Source: Acidovorax sp. 107
Lineage (GTDB): Bacteria > Pseudomonadota > Gammaproteobacteria > Burkholderiales > Burkholderiaceae_C
Reading direction: 5' to 3'
Assembly (NCBI RefSeq): GCF_003058055.1
Contig: NZ_QBTZ01000001.1
Coordinates: forward strand, 3,366,001 to 3,430,000
DNA: 64,000 bases
Shown: positions 28,020 through 37,350 of the stretch, in pieces
Numbering within the stretch: position 1 is the stretch's first letter
How the letters are laid out: the number at the start of each line of letters is the position of its first letter
Translations under genes and position numbers: made by a program
The notes under the pieces: generated by a model
Databases searched by the model: none
What the model saw: only the letters and a program-made list of their open reading frames with translations
What the model was told of the DNA's origin: nothing

Positions 28020-29180
28020 ATGTCCCTCCCCATCGACCCTACCCGCAGCGCCCTGCCGCCCGTGGCCCAGTTCTTGGCCGAGGCGGCGCTGCAGCGGCAG
28101 ACGGCGTTGCTGGGGCTGGACAAACCCAAACCCGCGGCCCCCGCACCGTTGCCTATCGCAGACCCCAGCGCGCCGCCTCCCTCTGTCACATCGCCCAGTC
28201 CGCCCGGCGGACCGCTGCCTACACCGGCGGATCAGGCCAGCATCTCGCCCCAGGCGCGTGAACAGCTGGCGGCGGGCTTCGACCCGCGCCGGCCTGGCGG
28301 GGCCGATGGCGGTGTACCGGGCGCCAGGGGCGACGGCGCTGCACAGGCTGGTTTGTCACCGGCGCTGCCCCGTGGCGCCACCGCAGCGGCGCCAGGCAAT
28401 GCGGCTGCACCGGCGGCCTCTGCCACGGGCGCGGCAACCTGGCCTGCGTCGGGCCTTGGCACGCCGTTGCTGCGCATGGTCAGCGCGCTGGTGGCGCAGG
28501 TGACGGCGCAGGCCGGGGTGCCGCAGCGCGTGGTGGCCGCACAGCCCTGGCCCATTGGCATGGCGCAGGCGCTGGAGAGCGGGGCGCTGGATGCCGACCA
28601 GCCGCCGCTGCAGACCTGGCTGGTGCGCCAGGGCGTGGTAGCGACCCCCGAGGGGCCGCGCGGGCTGGCGCTCACCTTGCGTGCCCCGGTGCCTTGGCTG
28701 GCGGCCCAGGCGTCGCCCGCCGCTGCGGGCGCGGCGGCGGTGCCAGCTGGCGCAAGCCTGGGCGTGGGCGCCACCGCTGCGGGTGGTGCGCTGCAGGTGC
28801 CTTATGCGGGCGGGGGCCAGGCGTTGCAATCGGGGGTGATGGCCTTGGTGTTGCAGGGCATGGATGCTGCCGCGCCGCGCACCAGCGCGCTGCTGGTGCT
28901 GGACCTGCAACCGCAACTGGCCGCCACCGTCTACGGCCGCGACATGCTGCAGCAGGCCACCGGCCGCCTGGACCCTTGGACCCAGATGGCCGTGCTGCAA
29001 GCCAGCGGCCAGGTGCCGCGCGAGGACGAGCGTGCACGCAATGGCGCATCGGGCCTGTGCGACACCGCAGGCTGCCCTTACGCAGCGCGGGCCGCATGCG
29101 TGCAGCCGTTTTGCATGGCGATGCGCGGCGTGCTGCCGCCCGAGCCCGTGGGGCCCGTGCCGCTGGCAGGAAACCCGTAG
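28020..29180 (+). CDS. Ala/Pro-rich protein with Cys-rich C-terminus, unknown function
   Basis: A 386-residue protein without signal peptide or membrane helix. The first 150 residues are low-complexity Ala, Pro and Gly. The C-terminal half has a folded region (LLRMVSALVAQVTAQAG, and LVLDLQPQLAATVYGRDMLQ). The end carries four cysteines as C-x4-C-x7-C-x4-C, in GLCDTAGCPYAARAACVQPF and then C, which could bind a metal. The low-complexity front and ordered back recall FliK-type hook-length proteins, but I see no firm match. Codon use is strongly coding-like. ATG 28020 or GTG 28011 could start it. Confidence 0.65.
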   Translation: MSLPIDPTRSALPPVAQFLAEAALQRQTALLGLDKPKPAAPAPLPIADPSAPPPSVTSPSPPGGPLPTPADQASISPQAREQLAAGFDPRRPGGADGGVPGARGDGAAQAGLSPALPRGATAAAPGNAAAPAASATGAATWPASGLGTPLLRMVSALVAQVTAQAGVPQRVVAAQPWPIGMAQALESGALDADQPPLQTWLVRQGVVATPEGPRGLALTLRAPVPWLAAQASPAAAGAAAVPAGASLGVGATAAGGALQVPYAGGGQALQSGVMALVLQGMDAAAPRTSALLVLDLQPQLAATVYGRDMLQQATGRLDPWTQMAVLQASGQVPREDERARNGASGLCDTAGCPYAARAACVQPFCMAMRGVLPPEPVGPVPLAGNP

Positions 29181-29358
29181 GGGTCCCCCGCAAGAATCAC
29201 CGCGCCCTGTGCCTCTGTGGCCTGGGGCTGCCTGTGGCGTTGCGAAGGCTCGGGGTAGCTACCGGCTGTGGCTGTACTTTGCGCCTTGCAGCCGTCCCGA
29301 TGCGTAGCGCACACTTTCCGCTCGATACGTACAGGGCATCTCTGGCGAAAGCGCGAAC

Positions 29359-29395
29359 AAAAAACCGCCAGGGCCGGGTCACGGCATCTGGCGGT
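29359..29395 (-). terminator. Rho-independent terminator of glutamate dehydrogenase
   Basis: On the minus strand, ACCGCCAG pairs with CTGGCGGT and is followed by six T. It lies 68 bp beyond the gdhA stop. Confidence 0.75.
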
Positions 29396-29462
29396 CTTGG
29401 GGCAAGCCAACGGCGTGATGCGCCGGTGCTTGCTCAGGCTTGCACAGCGTGTTGCGCAGAGC

Positions 29463-30770
29463 TTATGGATACAGACCGCGCATTTCGCGCGCGTGCAGGA
29501 TGCGCTGGCAGGCCACGATGAAGGTGGCGGTGCGCAGGCTCACCTTGTGCTCTTGCGCCACTTGCCAGATGCCCGCAAAGGCCTCTTGCATGATGCGCAC
29601 CAGGCGGGCGTTGATCTCGTCCTCGCTCCAGAAGAAGCTGGAGAAGTCCTGCACCCATTCAAAGTAGCTCACCGTCACGCCGCCCGCATTGGCGATCACG
29701 TCGGGCAGCACCAGCACGCCCTTGTCGTGCAGGATGTCGTCGGCCTCGGTGGTCGTGGGGCCGTTGGCGCCTTCGATCACGAGCTTGGCCTTGATCTGGC
29801 CCGCGTTGTCTTTGGTGATCTGGCCTTCCAGCGCGGCGGGGATCAGGATCTCGCAATCCACACCCCAGAACTCTTCGGCCTTCATCACATCGGCGCCGGC
29901 AAAGCCGCCCACGCCGCCCCGGGCCTTCACATGCGCCAGCAGCGCGGGCACATCCACGCCCTTGCTGTTGAAGATGGTGCCGGTGTGGTCTTGCACCGCC
30001 ACCACCTTGGCGCCCGCTTCTGCAAACAGCTTGGCGGCAATGCCGCCCACGTTGCCAAAGCCCTGCACGGCCACGCGGGCGCCGTCCAGCGCCAGGCCGG
30101 TCAGCTTGGCGGCTTCCACGCCCACGGTGAACACGCCGCGGCCGGTGGCTTCCACACGGCCCAGCGAGCCGCCCAGGTCCACAGGCTTGCCGGTGACCAC
30201 GCCGGTGGCGGTGGCGCCCACGTTCATCGAGTAGGTGTCCATCATCCAGGCCATGATCTGCCCGTTGGTGTTCACGTCGGGTGCAGGGATGTCCTTGGAC
30301 GGGCCGATCAGCAGGCCGATCTCGCTGGTGTAGCGGCGCGTCAGGCGCTCCAGTTCACCCATCGACAGCTTCTTGGGGTCCACACGGATGCCGCCCTTGG
30401 CGCCGCCGTAAGGCACGTTCACCGCCGCGTTTTTCACCGACATCCAGGCCGACAGGGCCATCACTTCCGACAGCGTCACGTCCTGGTGAAAACGCACGCC
30501 ACCCTTGCCGGGGCCCCGGCTCAGGTTGTGCTGCACGCGGTAGCCTTCGTAGTGGGCGATGGTGCCGTTGTCCAGCTCGATCGGCACGTCCACGATCAGG
30601 ATGCGCTTGGGGCGCTTGAGCGTTTCCACCCAGCGCGCCAGGCTGCCCAGGTAAGGGGTGACGCGGTCCACCTGCTGCAGGTAGTTGCCCCAGGGGCCGA
30701 GGTGGTCGGCCTGCAGGTACGAGGGCAGGGGGTGGGATTGTGCGGCGGGGGCGCCGACAGGGTTTGACAT
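29463..30770 (-). CDS. gdhA: Glutamate dehydrogenase (Glu/Leu/Phe/Val family)
   Basis: A 435-residue cytoplasmic enzyme that interconverts glutamate and 2-oxoglutarate plus ammonia. The substrate pocket with the catalytic lysine reads [14 protein letters not shown]. The dinucleotide fold is at [11 protein letters not shown], and [17 protein letters not shown] is conserved. Length and the [10 protein letters not shown] block fit the hexameric family. Cofactor preference cannot be settled by eye. Monocistronic with its own terminator; ATG 30770 opens a typical N-terminus. Confidence 0.93.
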   Translation of the reverse strand: MSNPVGAPAAQSHPLPSYLQADHLGPWGNYLQQVDRVTPYLGSLARWVETLKRPKRILIVDVPIELDNGTIAHYEGYRVQHNLSRGPGKGGVRFHQDVTLSEVMALSAWMSVKNAAVNVPYGGAKGGIRVDPKKLSMGELERLTRRYTSEIGLLIGPSKDIPAPDVNTNGQIMAWMMDTYSMNVGATATGVVTGKPVDLGGSLGRVEATGRGVFTVGVEAAKLTGLALDGARVAVQGFGNVGGIAAKLFAEAGAKVVAVQDHTGTIFNSKGVDVPALLAHVKARGGVGGFAGADVMKAEEFWGVDCEILIPAALEGQITKDNAGQIKAKLVIEGANGPTTTEADDILHDKGVLVLPDVIANAGGVTVSYFEWVQDFSSFFWSEDEINARLVRIMQEAFAGIWQVAQEHKVSLRTATFIVACQRILHAREMRGLYP

Positions 30771-30872
30771 GGTGAATTTCCTTGTGGGATCAGTTCAGGC
30801 TGCGAAGCTTATGCCTGGCCCGGGGCACTGTCCAAGGCCGGTGTGTTTGTGGGTTATGCGTTTAATGCATAC

Positions 30873-30908
30873 ATTGCCGACATGCTTCCGATGCTGCAGT
30901 GCGGCAAT
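30873..30908. repeat. Inverted repeat in the gdhA / zinc-ribbon intergenic region
   Basis: ATTGCCG and CGGCAAT form a 7-bp inverted repeat with a 22-bp loop. Next to it is a TATGCGTTTAATGCATA near-palindrome (about 30854-30870). Both lie in the 257-bp divergent promoter region between gdhA and the gene at 31028. They are candidate regulator sites with no recognised partner. Confidence 0.35.
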
Positions 30909-31027
30909 CCGCGCGGGGTAAAACGCTGCAGAACGGCACGGTCATCTCCGGGCCATCCATTGCCCCTAGACTCAGCCGACCGGACGCAGAGCCGGACACC
31001 CAGGTTTTTGAAAAGAGAGGGATCTGA

Positions 31028-32095
31028 ATGAGCGTGACATGTCCTGCCTGCCATGGCGACAACCGTGACAGCGCGCGCTGCTGCACCACCTGTGGCGCCG
31101 AGCTGACCACCGCCTGCCCGCAATGCCAGGCCCGCAACAAGCCAGCAGCGCGTTTTTGTGCGCAGTGCGGGCACTCGCTGGTGCCGTCGACCGTGCCGAC
31201 GGAGGTGGCGCCCGAGCCTGTGGCCGTGGCAGCGCCCGCACCGGCCGCCGTGCCTGCGGCCGACGCCGTTGCGGATCCGCTGGTCGAGCCGACTTTCCAC
31301 CCCACGGTGGAGCCCATTGCCGCGTCGATGACCGAGTCCGTTATGGCCCCCGTGATCGCGGCCGCTTCCGACCCCGTACCCCGACAGCACACCGAGCCCC
31401 TCGCCACCGGCGCCCTCCCTGCAGGGGCGTCCCTGTCGACACCCGCAGCCGCAGCGCCGATGGACTTTGTGTTCGATGACGATGAGCACCCCCATGCACC
31501 CCGCGCCCGCCAGCGGCCCGCCGGGGCCTATGCGTTGGCGGCGGTGGCGCTGCTGGCCGTGGCGGGCGCTGCGGGCTGGTATCTGCTGGGTCGGCCCGAT
31601 GCCGCGCCGGCCACGCCCCCGGCCCCTGCCGTGGTGGCGCCGGCAGGCGTGCCGGACACCCCGGGCGTGGCGGAGTCTGCACCCGCCCGCGCCGAGCCGG
31701 TGGAAGAAATCATCGAGTCCGAGCGTGCGCGCGCTGCAGCCGCTGCACCGGCGCCGGTCGGCGCCATCGCTGCACCGGCATCGGGGCCGGTGCCTGCGCC
31801 AGCGGCGGCCGAACCCGCGTTCACCCCGGTCACTGTGCCCCGCGTGGCCGATGCCGCCCCGCCACCTGGCTCCGCCAAACCGCGCCCCGCAGCACCCAAC
31901 GACGACGCGCCCTGGCCCTCAGCGGCCCGGCCCGCGGCGTCGCCCGCCGACAGTCTGGCGCGCCTGCGCGGCGCGCTGGCCCAGTGCGCCGCCATGGGCA
32001 ACGAGCTGTCGCGTGCGACCTGCCTGGCGCGCACGCGGCAGAACTTCTGCGGCGACGCCTGGGGCCGCATCCCCGAGTGCCCGCCGGGCCAATGA
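31028..32095 (+). CDS. Zinc-ribbon membrane-anchored protein
   Basis: A 355-residue protein with two zinc ribbons at its N-terminus (CPACHGDNRDSARCCTTCG and CPQCQARNKPAARFCAQCG, about residues 5-53). A long Ala/Pro linker follows, then one transmembrane helix (about 165-190, YALAAVALLAVAGAAGWYLL) and a low-complexity Pro/Ala region. A short conserved end with four cysteines (LAQCAAMG, ATCLARTRQNFCGD, PEC) closes it. The ribbons should be cytoplasmic and the C-terminal part periplasmic. The downstream gene, 49 bp away, also carries a zinc ribbon. The role is unknown. Confidence 0.8.
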   Translation: MSVTCPACHGDNRDSARCCTTCGAELTTACPQCQARNKPAARFCAQCGHSLVPSTVPTEVAPEPVAVAAPAPAAVPAADAVADPLVEPTFHPTVEPIAASMTESVMAPVIAAASDPVPRQHTEPLATGALPAGASLSTPAAAAPMDFVFDDDEHPHAPRARQRPAGAYALAAVALLAVAGAAGWYLLGRPDAAPATPPAPAVVAPAGVPDTPGVAESAPARAEPVEEIIESERARAAAAAPAPVGAIAAPASGPVPAPAAAEPAFTPVTVPRVADAAPPPGSAKPRPAAPNDDAPWPSAARPAASPADSLARLRGALAQCAAMGNELSRATCLARTRQNFCGDAWGRIPECPPGQ

Positions 32096-32144
32096 CCGCC
32101 CATGCGGACGACATACATAACGACACCCAGAGAGGGATCCCCAC

Positions 32145-33254
32145 ATGAACCACCCCCAGCGATTTCTGCCCAGCGATGACCACCCGTATTCGATCTTCCG
32201 CCTGCCCGAGGCGCTGACCTGCTGGCAGGCCGTGGCTGTGATGGGCGCGTCCTACCTCGCCGCAGCGCTGCTGGCCGCTCTGGGCAGCATGGTGGGCCAT
32301 GTGTCCATCGTCTTCCCCGTGCTGCTGGGGTTGCTGGCCCTGGTGCTCGTGATTGCGGGCACCAGCGGTGCCGGGGTGTGCCTCACCGACCTGGCGCGCG
32401 GCCGCCCCTACCGGGGCGTGCTGAGCTACTGCGTGGCGGGCCTGTTCAGCCTGCCCAAGCTGCTGGGCGCCGGGCTGTTGATGCTGCTGCTGTACGGCGC
32501 AGTGCTGCTGGGCGTGGCGCTGGTGCTGCTGGTGTGCAAGCTGCCAGGCATCGGCCCCGTGCTGCTGGTGGTGGCGGTGCCGCTGCTGGTGCTCACGGTG
32601 GCGCTGGCGCTGCTGGGGTACTACGTGGCCGTGTCCATCGTGGGCCCTGCGATCTGGGATGGCGAGCGGGTGATGCACGCGTTGTCCATCACCTGGGGCA
32701 TCACCCGCAACCACCCGTTTGCGGCCATCGGCAAGATCATCGGCGGCCTGCTGCTGTCGGGCATTTTTGCGGCCCTGGTGTTCGGCCTGGTCGGCGTCTC
32801 CAGCGCCATCGTGGGGGGCATGGCGGCACCCATCATCGGAACGGGCATGGGGCTGGACTGGGATGCACTGGTGGGGGGCTACGGCAGCAGCCACTGGGTG
32901 GGCGCGGGCATCGGGTACGTGCTGGTGTTTGTCACCGCGTCGGCCTTCGTGTTCTTGCTGCCGCTGATGGTGGGCGTGCTCACCTGGTGCGAGTTCTCGG
33001 ACAAGGTGGACCGGAGCACCATCCGCTCGTCCACCGACTCCGCGCTGAACGACGTCAACGCCCGTGTGGCCGAGCTCAAGGACAAGGCGCAGACTCCGGT
33101 GGCCCCCGCTGCTGCACCCGTGGTCGCCGCCGCTGCTGCTGGCGCCACCAGCGCCGCCGTGGCCGCGCACCCGGGCAACCGTTGCCCCCAATGCGCGGGC
33201 GTGGTGCACGCGGACGACCGTTTTTGCGAGCACTGCGGCCACAAGCTGCAGTAA
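32145..33254 (+). CDS. Multi-helix membrane protein with C-terminal zinc ribbon
   Basis: A 369-residue inner-membrane protein with about six hydrophobic helices between residues 28 and 285. A linker rich in Ala and Pro leads to a C-terminal zinc ribbon (CPQCAGVVHADDRFCEHCG). The ribbon is of the same type as those in the preceding protein, so the two probably form one system with zinc ribbons facing the cytoplasm. No transporter or enzyme family is recognised. ATG 32145 follows an AGAGAGGGA purine stretch. Confidence 0.8.
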   Translation: MNHPQRFLPSDDHPYSIFRLPEALTCWQAVAVMGASYLAAALLAALGSMVGHVSIVFPVLLGLLALVLVIAGTSGAGVCLTDLARGRPYRGVLSYCVAGLFSLPKLLGAGLLMLLLYGAVLLGVALVLLVCKLPGIGPVLLVVAVPLLVLTVALALLGYYVAVSIVGPAIWDGERVMHALSITWGITRNHPFAAIGKIIGGLLLSGIFAALVFGLVGVSSAIVGGMAAPIIGTGMGLDWDALVGGYGSSHWVGAGIGYVLVFVTASAFVFLLPLMVGVLTWCEFSDKVDRSTIRSSTDSALNDVNARVAELKDKAQTPVAPAAAPVVAAAAAGATSAAVAAHPGNRCPQCAGVVHADDRFCEHCGHKLQ

Positions 33255-33314
33255 GCCCAGCGCCCGGCCTGCCCGGCCCGCCGATCCCCCGCGCGGGCAG
33301 CGTGCGGGGCTGGG

Positions 33315-34226
33315 CTATTCGATGCGTATCTGCTGCAGCGCCGGGTCGCCCGGCGGGTAGCGCAGGTCCAGGCCGGTGAGCACCTCGCGCACCAGCGTGG
33401 CGATCATCAGGTTGCGGTGGGTCTTGGAGTTGGCGGGCACGATGGTCCACGGCGCCCAGGGCGTGTGCGTGGCGGCCAGCAGCATCTCATAGGCCTTCTG
33501 GTACTGGCTCCACTGCTTGCGGGCCTCGATGTCGCCCATCGAAAACTTCCAGTGCTTGGTCGGGTCGTCCAGGCGCTCCTGCAGGCGTTCGCGCTGCTCG
33601 TCGGCGCTGATGTGCAGCATGAACTTGAGCACGACGGTGCCAGTCTCGCTGAGCATGCGCTCGAAGTCGTTGATGTGCGCCAGGCGCTGCTGGTGCTGCT
33701 CGGGCGTGATCCAGCCATTCACCACGGGCACCAGCACGTCCTCGTAGTGGCTGCGGTTGAATACCGTGATCTCACCCGCCTGCGGCACTTGCTGGTGAAT
33801 GCGCCAAAGGTAGTCGTGCGCCAGCTCGGCCTCGGTGGGCGCCTTCCAGCCCACGGTGTGCACGCCCAGCGCGCTCATGCGGCCAAACACGCCCCGGATC
33901 GTGCCGTCCTTGCCGGCTGTGTCGGTGCCTTGCAGCACCACCAGCAGCTTGTAGCGTTTGTCGGCGTAAAACAGGTTCTGCAGCGTGTCCAGCTCCTGCG
34001 CGAGTGACTCGGTGACGGTCTTGTCCTTGAGCTTGTCGCCCAGCGAAAACGGTTTGGCCGACGGATCAAAGTCCTTCAGCGACACCGTGCGACTGTGCTT
34101 GCCCGCCTTGCGCCGCTCGGGCCGGCCATCGGGCTGCGGGTCGTCGTCATGCTGCAGGGCGTCCGGCTGCCATTGCGACCAGCGCTGGGCCACGTCTTTG
34201 TTGCTGCTGTGAAACGGGTGGTTCAT
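33315..34226 (-). CDS. ppk2: Polyphosphate kinase 2 family protein
   Basis: A 303-residue cytoplasmic kinase that uses polyphosphate to phosphorylate nucleotides. Family motifs: Walker A in LQGTDTAGKDGTIRGVF, the GWKAPTEAELAHDYLWRIH block, and the NRSHYEDVLV motif. The roughly 270-residue core with no internal duplication fits single-domain PPK2. Whether it prefers AMP, ADP or both (class I, II or III) is not settled; the DTAGKDG form is common to all. ATG 34226 gives an N-terminus of normal length. Confidence 0.9.
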   Translation of the reverse strand: MNHPFHSSNKDVAQRWSQWQPDALQHDDDPQPDGRPERRKAGKHSRTVSLKDFDPSAKPFSLGDKLKDKTVTESLAQELDTLQNLFYADKRYKLLVVLQGTDTAGKDGTIRGVFGRMSALGVHTVGWKAPTEAELAHDYLWRIHQQVPQAGEITVFNRSHYEDVLVPVVNGWITPEQHQQRLAHINDFERMLSETGTVVLKFMLHISADEQRERLQERLDDPTKHWKFSMGDIEARKQWSQYQKAYEMLLAATHTPWAPWTIVPANSKTHRNLMIATLVREVLTGLDLRYPPGDPALQQIRIE

Positions 34227-34294
34227 GCGGGCTCCTCGATGGGCCATCGTACGCCAGCAGCGTGGGCGTGGTTTTCCTTTCTTGCGAAAATGGG

Positions 34295-34360
34295 ATGCTA
34301 CTAAAGTGATAGCTATTTGCGCATGATTCACTAGCGCTTGAGGCTGATTGGGCTTGAAAC
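34295..34360 (+). repeat. Dispersed TAGCTAT repeat, copy 6
   Basis: Direct, well-preserved copy: ATGCTACTAAAGTGATAGC at the 5' end, GCGC...CTAGCGCTTGAGGC in the middle and a GCTTGAAAC end. It sits between the ppk2 start and the AraC-family gene stop. Confidence 0.75.
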
Positions 34361-34376
34361 TGGCCGCACGGGCCGC

Positions 34377-35366
34377 TCAGCGCGCGCCATGCGCCATGCG
34401 GTAGGCCAGCGGCGTCTGCCCTGTGGCCTGGCGGAACGCGCGGTGCAGTCCGGCTTCGCTGGCAAAGCCCAGGTCTTCGGCAATGCGCTTGAGCGGCAGC
34501 GGCGTGTCGCACAGCGCCTCGCTGGCCTGGCGCAGCTTGATGCGGCGCATCCACAGGGCCGCCGTCAGGCCCGTGTGGGCCTGCACTCGCCGCGCCAGTG
34601 TGCGGGGCGAGAGGCCCAGCGCCTGGGCCAGCGCGGGCAGCCGCAGATCGGCGGCGGGGCTGCGCTGCACCCACAGCATGGCGCGGCGCAGGTCGGCGTC
34701 TGCCAGCGTCATCAGGTCATGCCCGGCAAATGCCGGGTGCGCCGTGCGGGGGCGGGGCAGCATCAGCAGCTCCTGCAGGTCGGTCAGCGCCTGGGGTGAC
34801 AGGCGAGCGGCCAGCGCGTGCAGCATCAGCGGCAGGTAGCCATTGGCCCCGGCGGCCGTGGTGGCGGTGGGGCCGGCCACCAGCGGCTCGTCAAAGCGCC
34901 AGTCCACCTGCGCGAACTGCTGCTCCAGCGCGGCACGCAACCACCAGGTGGCCGTAGCCCCCTGGCCGCGCAGCCGCCCGCTGGCGGCCGCCAGCACCAC
35001 GCCCGCGCAGTAGCTCCACACCTGCGTGCGCCGGGGCAGCGCGCGCAAGGCCTGCACCACCGGGGCCAGCTGCTGCAGCGGCCCTTGCAGCTGGTCGGCC
35101 GACGAGAGCCACAGGCCCGGCGCCAACACTACATCGGCCTCAGCCTGCTGCAGCGCCACGGTGGGGGCCAGCGGGGGGCCCTGCCAGGTGGGCACGGGCA
35201 ACAGGTCCACCCCCGCCCAGCAGATGTCCATCACGCTGGCCTGCGCACGCAGGTTGGCGGCGCGTGCCATGTCTGCCGCCGCAAACAGGCCGGCGGGCAT
35301 GCAGCCCGGGTAGAGCAGCAGTGCCACGCGCAGGGGCGGCTGGGGTACGGATGTTGGAGAAACCAT
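34377..35366 (-). CDS. GlxA-type AraC-family transcriptional regulator
   Basis: A 329-residue regulator with an N-terminal DJ-1/PfpI-like domain (about 1-190, with the nucleophile-elbow-like VWSYCAGVVLAA) and a C-terminal AraC double helix-turn-helix (about 225-325, SPRTLARRVQAHTGLTAALW and RIAEDLGFASEAGLHRAF). This layout is that of the GlxA group, whose members respond to small amines or amides. It is divergent from the metallo-beta-lactamase-fold gene at 35465. ATG 35366 is chosen over an upstream TTG. Confidence 0.9.
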   Translation of the reverse strand: MVSPTSVPQPPLRVALLLYPGCMPAGLFAAADMARAANLRAQASVMDICWAGVDLLPVPTWQGPPLAPTVALQQAEADVVLAPGLWLSSADQLQGPLQQLAPVVQALRALPRRTQVWSYCAGVVLAAASGRLRGQGATATWWLRAALEQQFAQVDWRFDEPLVAGPTATTAAGANGYLPLMLHALAARLSPQALTDLQELLMLPRPRTAHPAFAGHDLMTLADADLRRAMLWVQRSPAADLRLPALAQALGLSPRTLARRVQAHTGLTAALWMRRIKLRQASEALCDTPLPLKRIAEDLGFASEAGLHRAFRQATGQTPLAYRMAHGAR

Positions 35367-35464
35367 GAGTGGCACAAAGGCGCAAGAAATTGTCAATCTG
35401 CGCCATTTTCGCGGAAGGCCTGCTTTTCAACAATGGCAGCACCTCCTCCCACTGAAAGCACCCC

Positions 35465-36301
35465 ATGCTCATCACCCAATTGCGCAACGCCACCGTTCTG
35501 CTGGAGTTCCCGCACGCGGGCCGCCCTGTCGGCCTGCTGGTGGACCCCATGCTCGCGCCCCGGGGCAGCCTGCCTGCGCTGCGCTACCTGGGCACCCGGC
35601 GCCAGCGCAACCCGCTGGTGGACTTGCCCCCCGAGGCCGACGCGGCGCTGCAGCGCGTGACCCATGCGCTCATCACCCATTGCCAGCGTGGGCACTTTGA
35701 CCACCTGGACCGCGCGGGCAAGCAGTTTCTGCGCGAGCGCCAGATTCCCGTCCTCTGCATGCCGCACGACGCCGCCTACCTGGCGCAGCGTGGCCTGCAG
35801 GTGCTGCCGCTGGCGGGCGAGGGCCGCCAGCCTTTTGCGCTAGGCGGGCAGGTCACGCCCGTGGCCTGCACCCACGGCCGGGGCTGGGTGGCGCGCTTCA
35901 TGGAGCATGGCCACGGCTACCTGCTGGAGCTGCCGGGCGAGCCCAGCGTGTACCTGGCAGGCGATACCGTGCTGACGCCCCCAGTGCGCGACTGCCTGCA
36001 GCACCTGCGGCCCGATGTGGCCGTGCTGCCCGCCGGTGGCGCCCAGTTCGACCTGGGCGCGGATATCTTGATGGATGCTGCGGAGGTCGCGCAGGCCGCC
36101 GCGCTGACGACCGGCGCGGTGGTGGTCAACCACCTGGAGGCCCTGGACCACTGCCCCACCACCCGCGCCCAGGTGCGCGCCCTGGCGCAGCGCGGCGGGT
36201 GGGCGCACCGCCTGTGGGTGCCCGAGGACGGCGAGAGTCGGCACTACCCCTGGCCCACCGTCAAAAGCAATGCTATGAATTCAGTAGCTGCAGAGGCATG
36301 A
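35465..36301 (+). CDS. Metallo-beta-lactamase-fold hydrolase (UlaG-like)
   Basis: A 278-residue cytoplasmic metal-dependent hydrolase. The metal site is seen in THCQRGHFDHLD, GRGWVARFMEHGHGY and YLAGDT, as in the UlaG/RNase Z-like branch. ATG 35465 is 98 bp from the divergent GlxA-type regulator, which probably controls it. The last twelve residues (KSNAMNSVAAEA) are encoded by a copy of the dispersed repeat, so the natural C-terminus was probably extended or replaced when the repeat arrived. The substrate is unknown. Confidence 0.85.
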   Translation: MLITQLRNATVLLEFPHAGRPVGLLVDPMLAPRGSLPALRYLGTRRQRNPLVDLPPEADAALQRVTHALITHCQRGHFDHLDRAGKQFLRERQIPVLCMPHDAAYLAQRGLQVLPLAGEGRQPFALGGQVTPVACTHGRGWVARFMEHGHGYLLELPGEPSVYLAGDTVLTPPVRDCLQHLRPDVAVLPAGGAQFDLGADILMDAAEVAQAAALTTGAVVVNHLEALDHCPTTRAQVRALAQRGGWAHRLWVPEDGESRHYPWPTVKSNAMNSVAAEA

Positions 36302-36334
36302 TCGACTGGCGCTACCGCCCAAAAAGGCCGTAAC
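36269..36334 (+). repeat. Dispersed TAGCTAT repeat, copy 7 (overlaps a gene end)
   Basis: Direct copy with ATGCTATGAATTCAGTAGC at its 5' end. It supplies the last codons and stop of the hydrolase gene and runs to the stop codon of the convergent LysR gene. Confidence 0.7.
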
Positions 36335-37276
36335 TCACGCCAGCTCGACCTCCAACGCGCGCTGGTCCCGCATCAGCGCCACAAACCGCGCAGCGCCCAG
36401 GCCCAGCGGCCGCTCCTTGGACCACACCACGTCCACCCACAGCGCGGCGCCGTTGCTCAGATTCTCGAACGGCATCTCCACCAGCCGCCCCGCCTCGATG
36501 CGCGACTGCACCAGCGCGCGCGGCTGCCAGCCCCAGCCCATCCCGGCTTCGATGAGGCCCAGCGCGGCCAGGTGGTTGTCGGTGCGCCAGTGGTGGCGGG
36601 CAAACACAAAGCGCGGGTCGGTCTGTGCCAGGTCGCGGCTTGCGACCACGATCTGGCGTGTGGTGGTCAGGTGTTCCTCGCGCAGCATGGCGTCTTCAGG
36701 CGGGGCGCCGCGCGCCTGGGCCGCAGTGCGGGCGGCCACCAGCACCGGGTGCTGTGGCGCCATCACCGCCACCAGGGTTTCGGTGCCCACTTCCTGAAAG
36801 CCCTCGCGCCCGTCGATGCTGGGCCGCTCAAACACCAGCGCCAGCTGCGCGCGGCCGCTGTGCAGCAGTGCCAGCGCATCCACCTGCGGCGCGGCCAGCA
36901 CCTCGATCTGCAGCAGCGGGTGCTCTTGTGCCAGTGCCGCCAGCGCCTCCGTCCAGCGCGCGGCCAGCAGCTCGGGCGCAATGGCCAGCGTGAGCCGCTC
37001 CTCCAGCCCCTGGGTCAGCGCCAAGGCCTGGGCGTTGAGCTGCTGCAGCTGCCCCGCCAGCAGCCGGGCCTGGGGCTCCAGCGCGCGGGCGGCGGCGGTG
37101 GGGCGGGGCTCGCGCCCGCTGCGGTCAAACAGCTGCACATCCAGTTCGGCCTCCAGATGGGCCATGGTCATGCTCACGGCCGACGGCACACGCGACAACG
37201 CCCGCGCGGCGGCCGAGAACGAGCCGTGGTCGAGCACCGTCAGAAACACCTGCACGCTGTCGGAGTTGAAGGCCAT
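36335..37276 (-). CDS. LysR-family regulator, divergent from PACE efflux gene
   Basis: A 313-residue LysR protein with helix-turn-helix SFSAAARALSRVPSAVSMTM near the N-terminus and a standard effector domain. ATG 37276 is chosen over TTG 37294. It is divergent from a PACE-type drug efflux gene whose ATG is 74 bp away. The same arrangement is known for AceR-AceI in Acinetobacter, so control of efflux by drug or polyamine binding is likely. An inverted repeat at 37310-37326 is a candidate site. Confidence 0.88.
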   Translation of the reverse strand: MAFNSDSVQVFLTVLDHGSFSAAARALSRVPSAVSMTMAHLEAELDVQLFDRSGREPRPTAAARALEPQARLLAGQLQQLNAQALALTQGLEERLTLAIAPELLAARWTEALAALAQEHPLLQIEVLAAPQVDALALLHSGRAQLALVFERPSIDGREGFQEVGTETLVAVMAPQHPVLVAARTAAQARGAPPEDAMLREEHLTTTRQIVVASRDLAQTDPRFVFARHHWRTDNHLAALGLIEAGMGWGWQPRALVQSRIEAGRLVEMPFENLSNGAALWVDVVWSKERPLGLGAARFVALMRDQRALEVELA

Positions 37277-37309
37277 GGCGGTTTGATCTATCAATAAAAC
37301 TGAAATAAG

Positions 37310-37326
37310 CTGACTTTATGTGTCAG
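37310..37326. promoter_or_regulatory. Candidate LysR operator of the PACE gene
   Basis: CTGAC-N7-GTCAG, a perfect inverted repeat with LysR-like spacing, lies 24 bp before the PACE ATG. A second short palindrome, TTGAT-CT-ATCAA, lies nearer the LysR start (about 37283-37294). Confidence 0.45.
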
Positions 37327-37350
37327 TGCAGCGAATATAAAGTACCGGCC

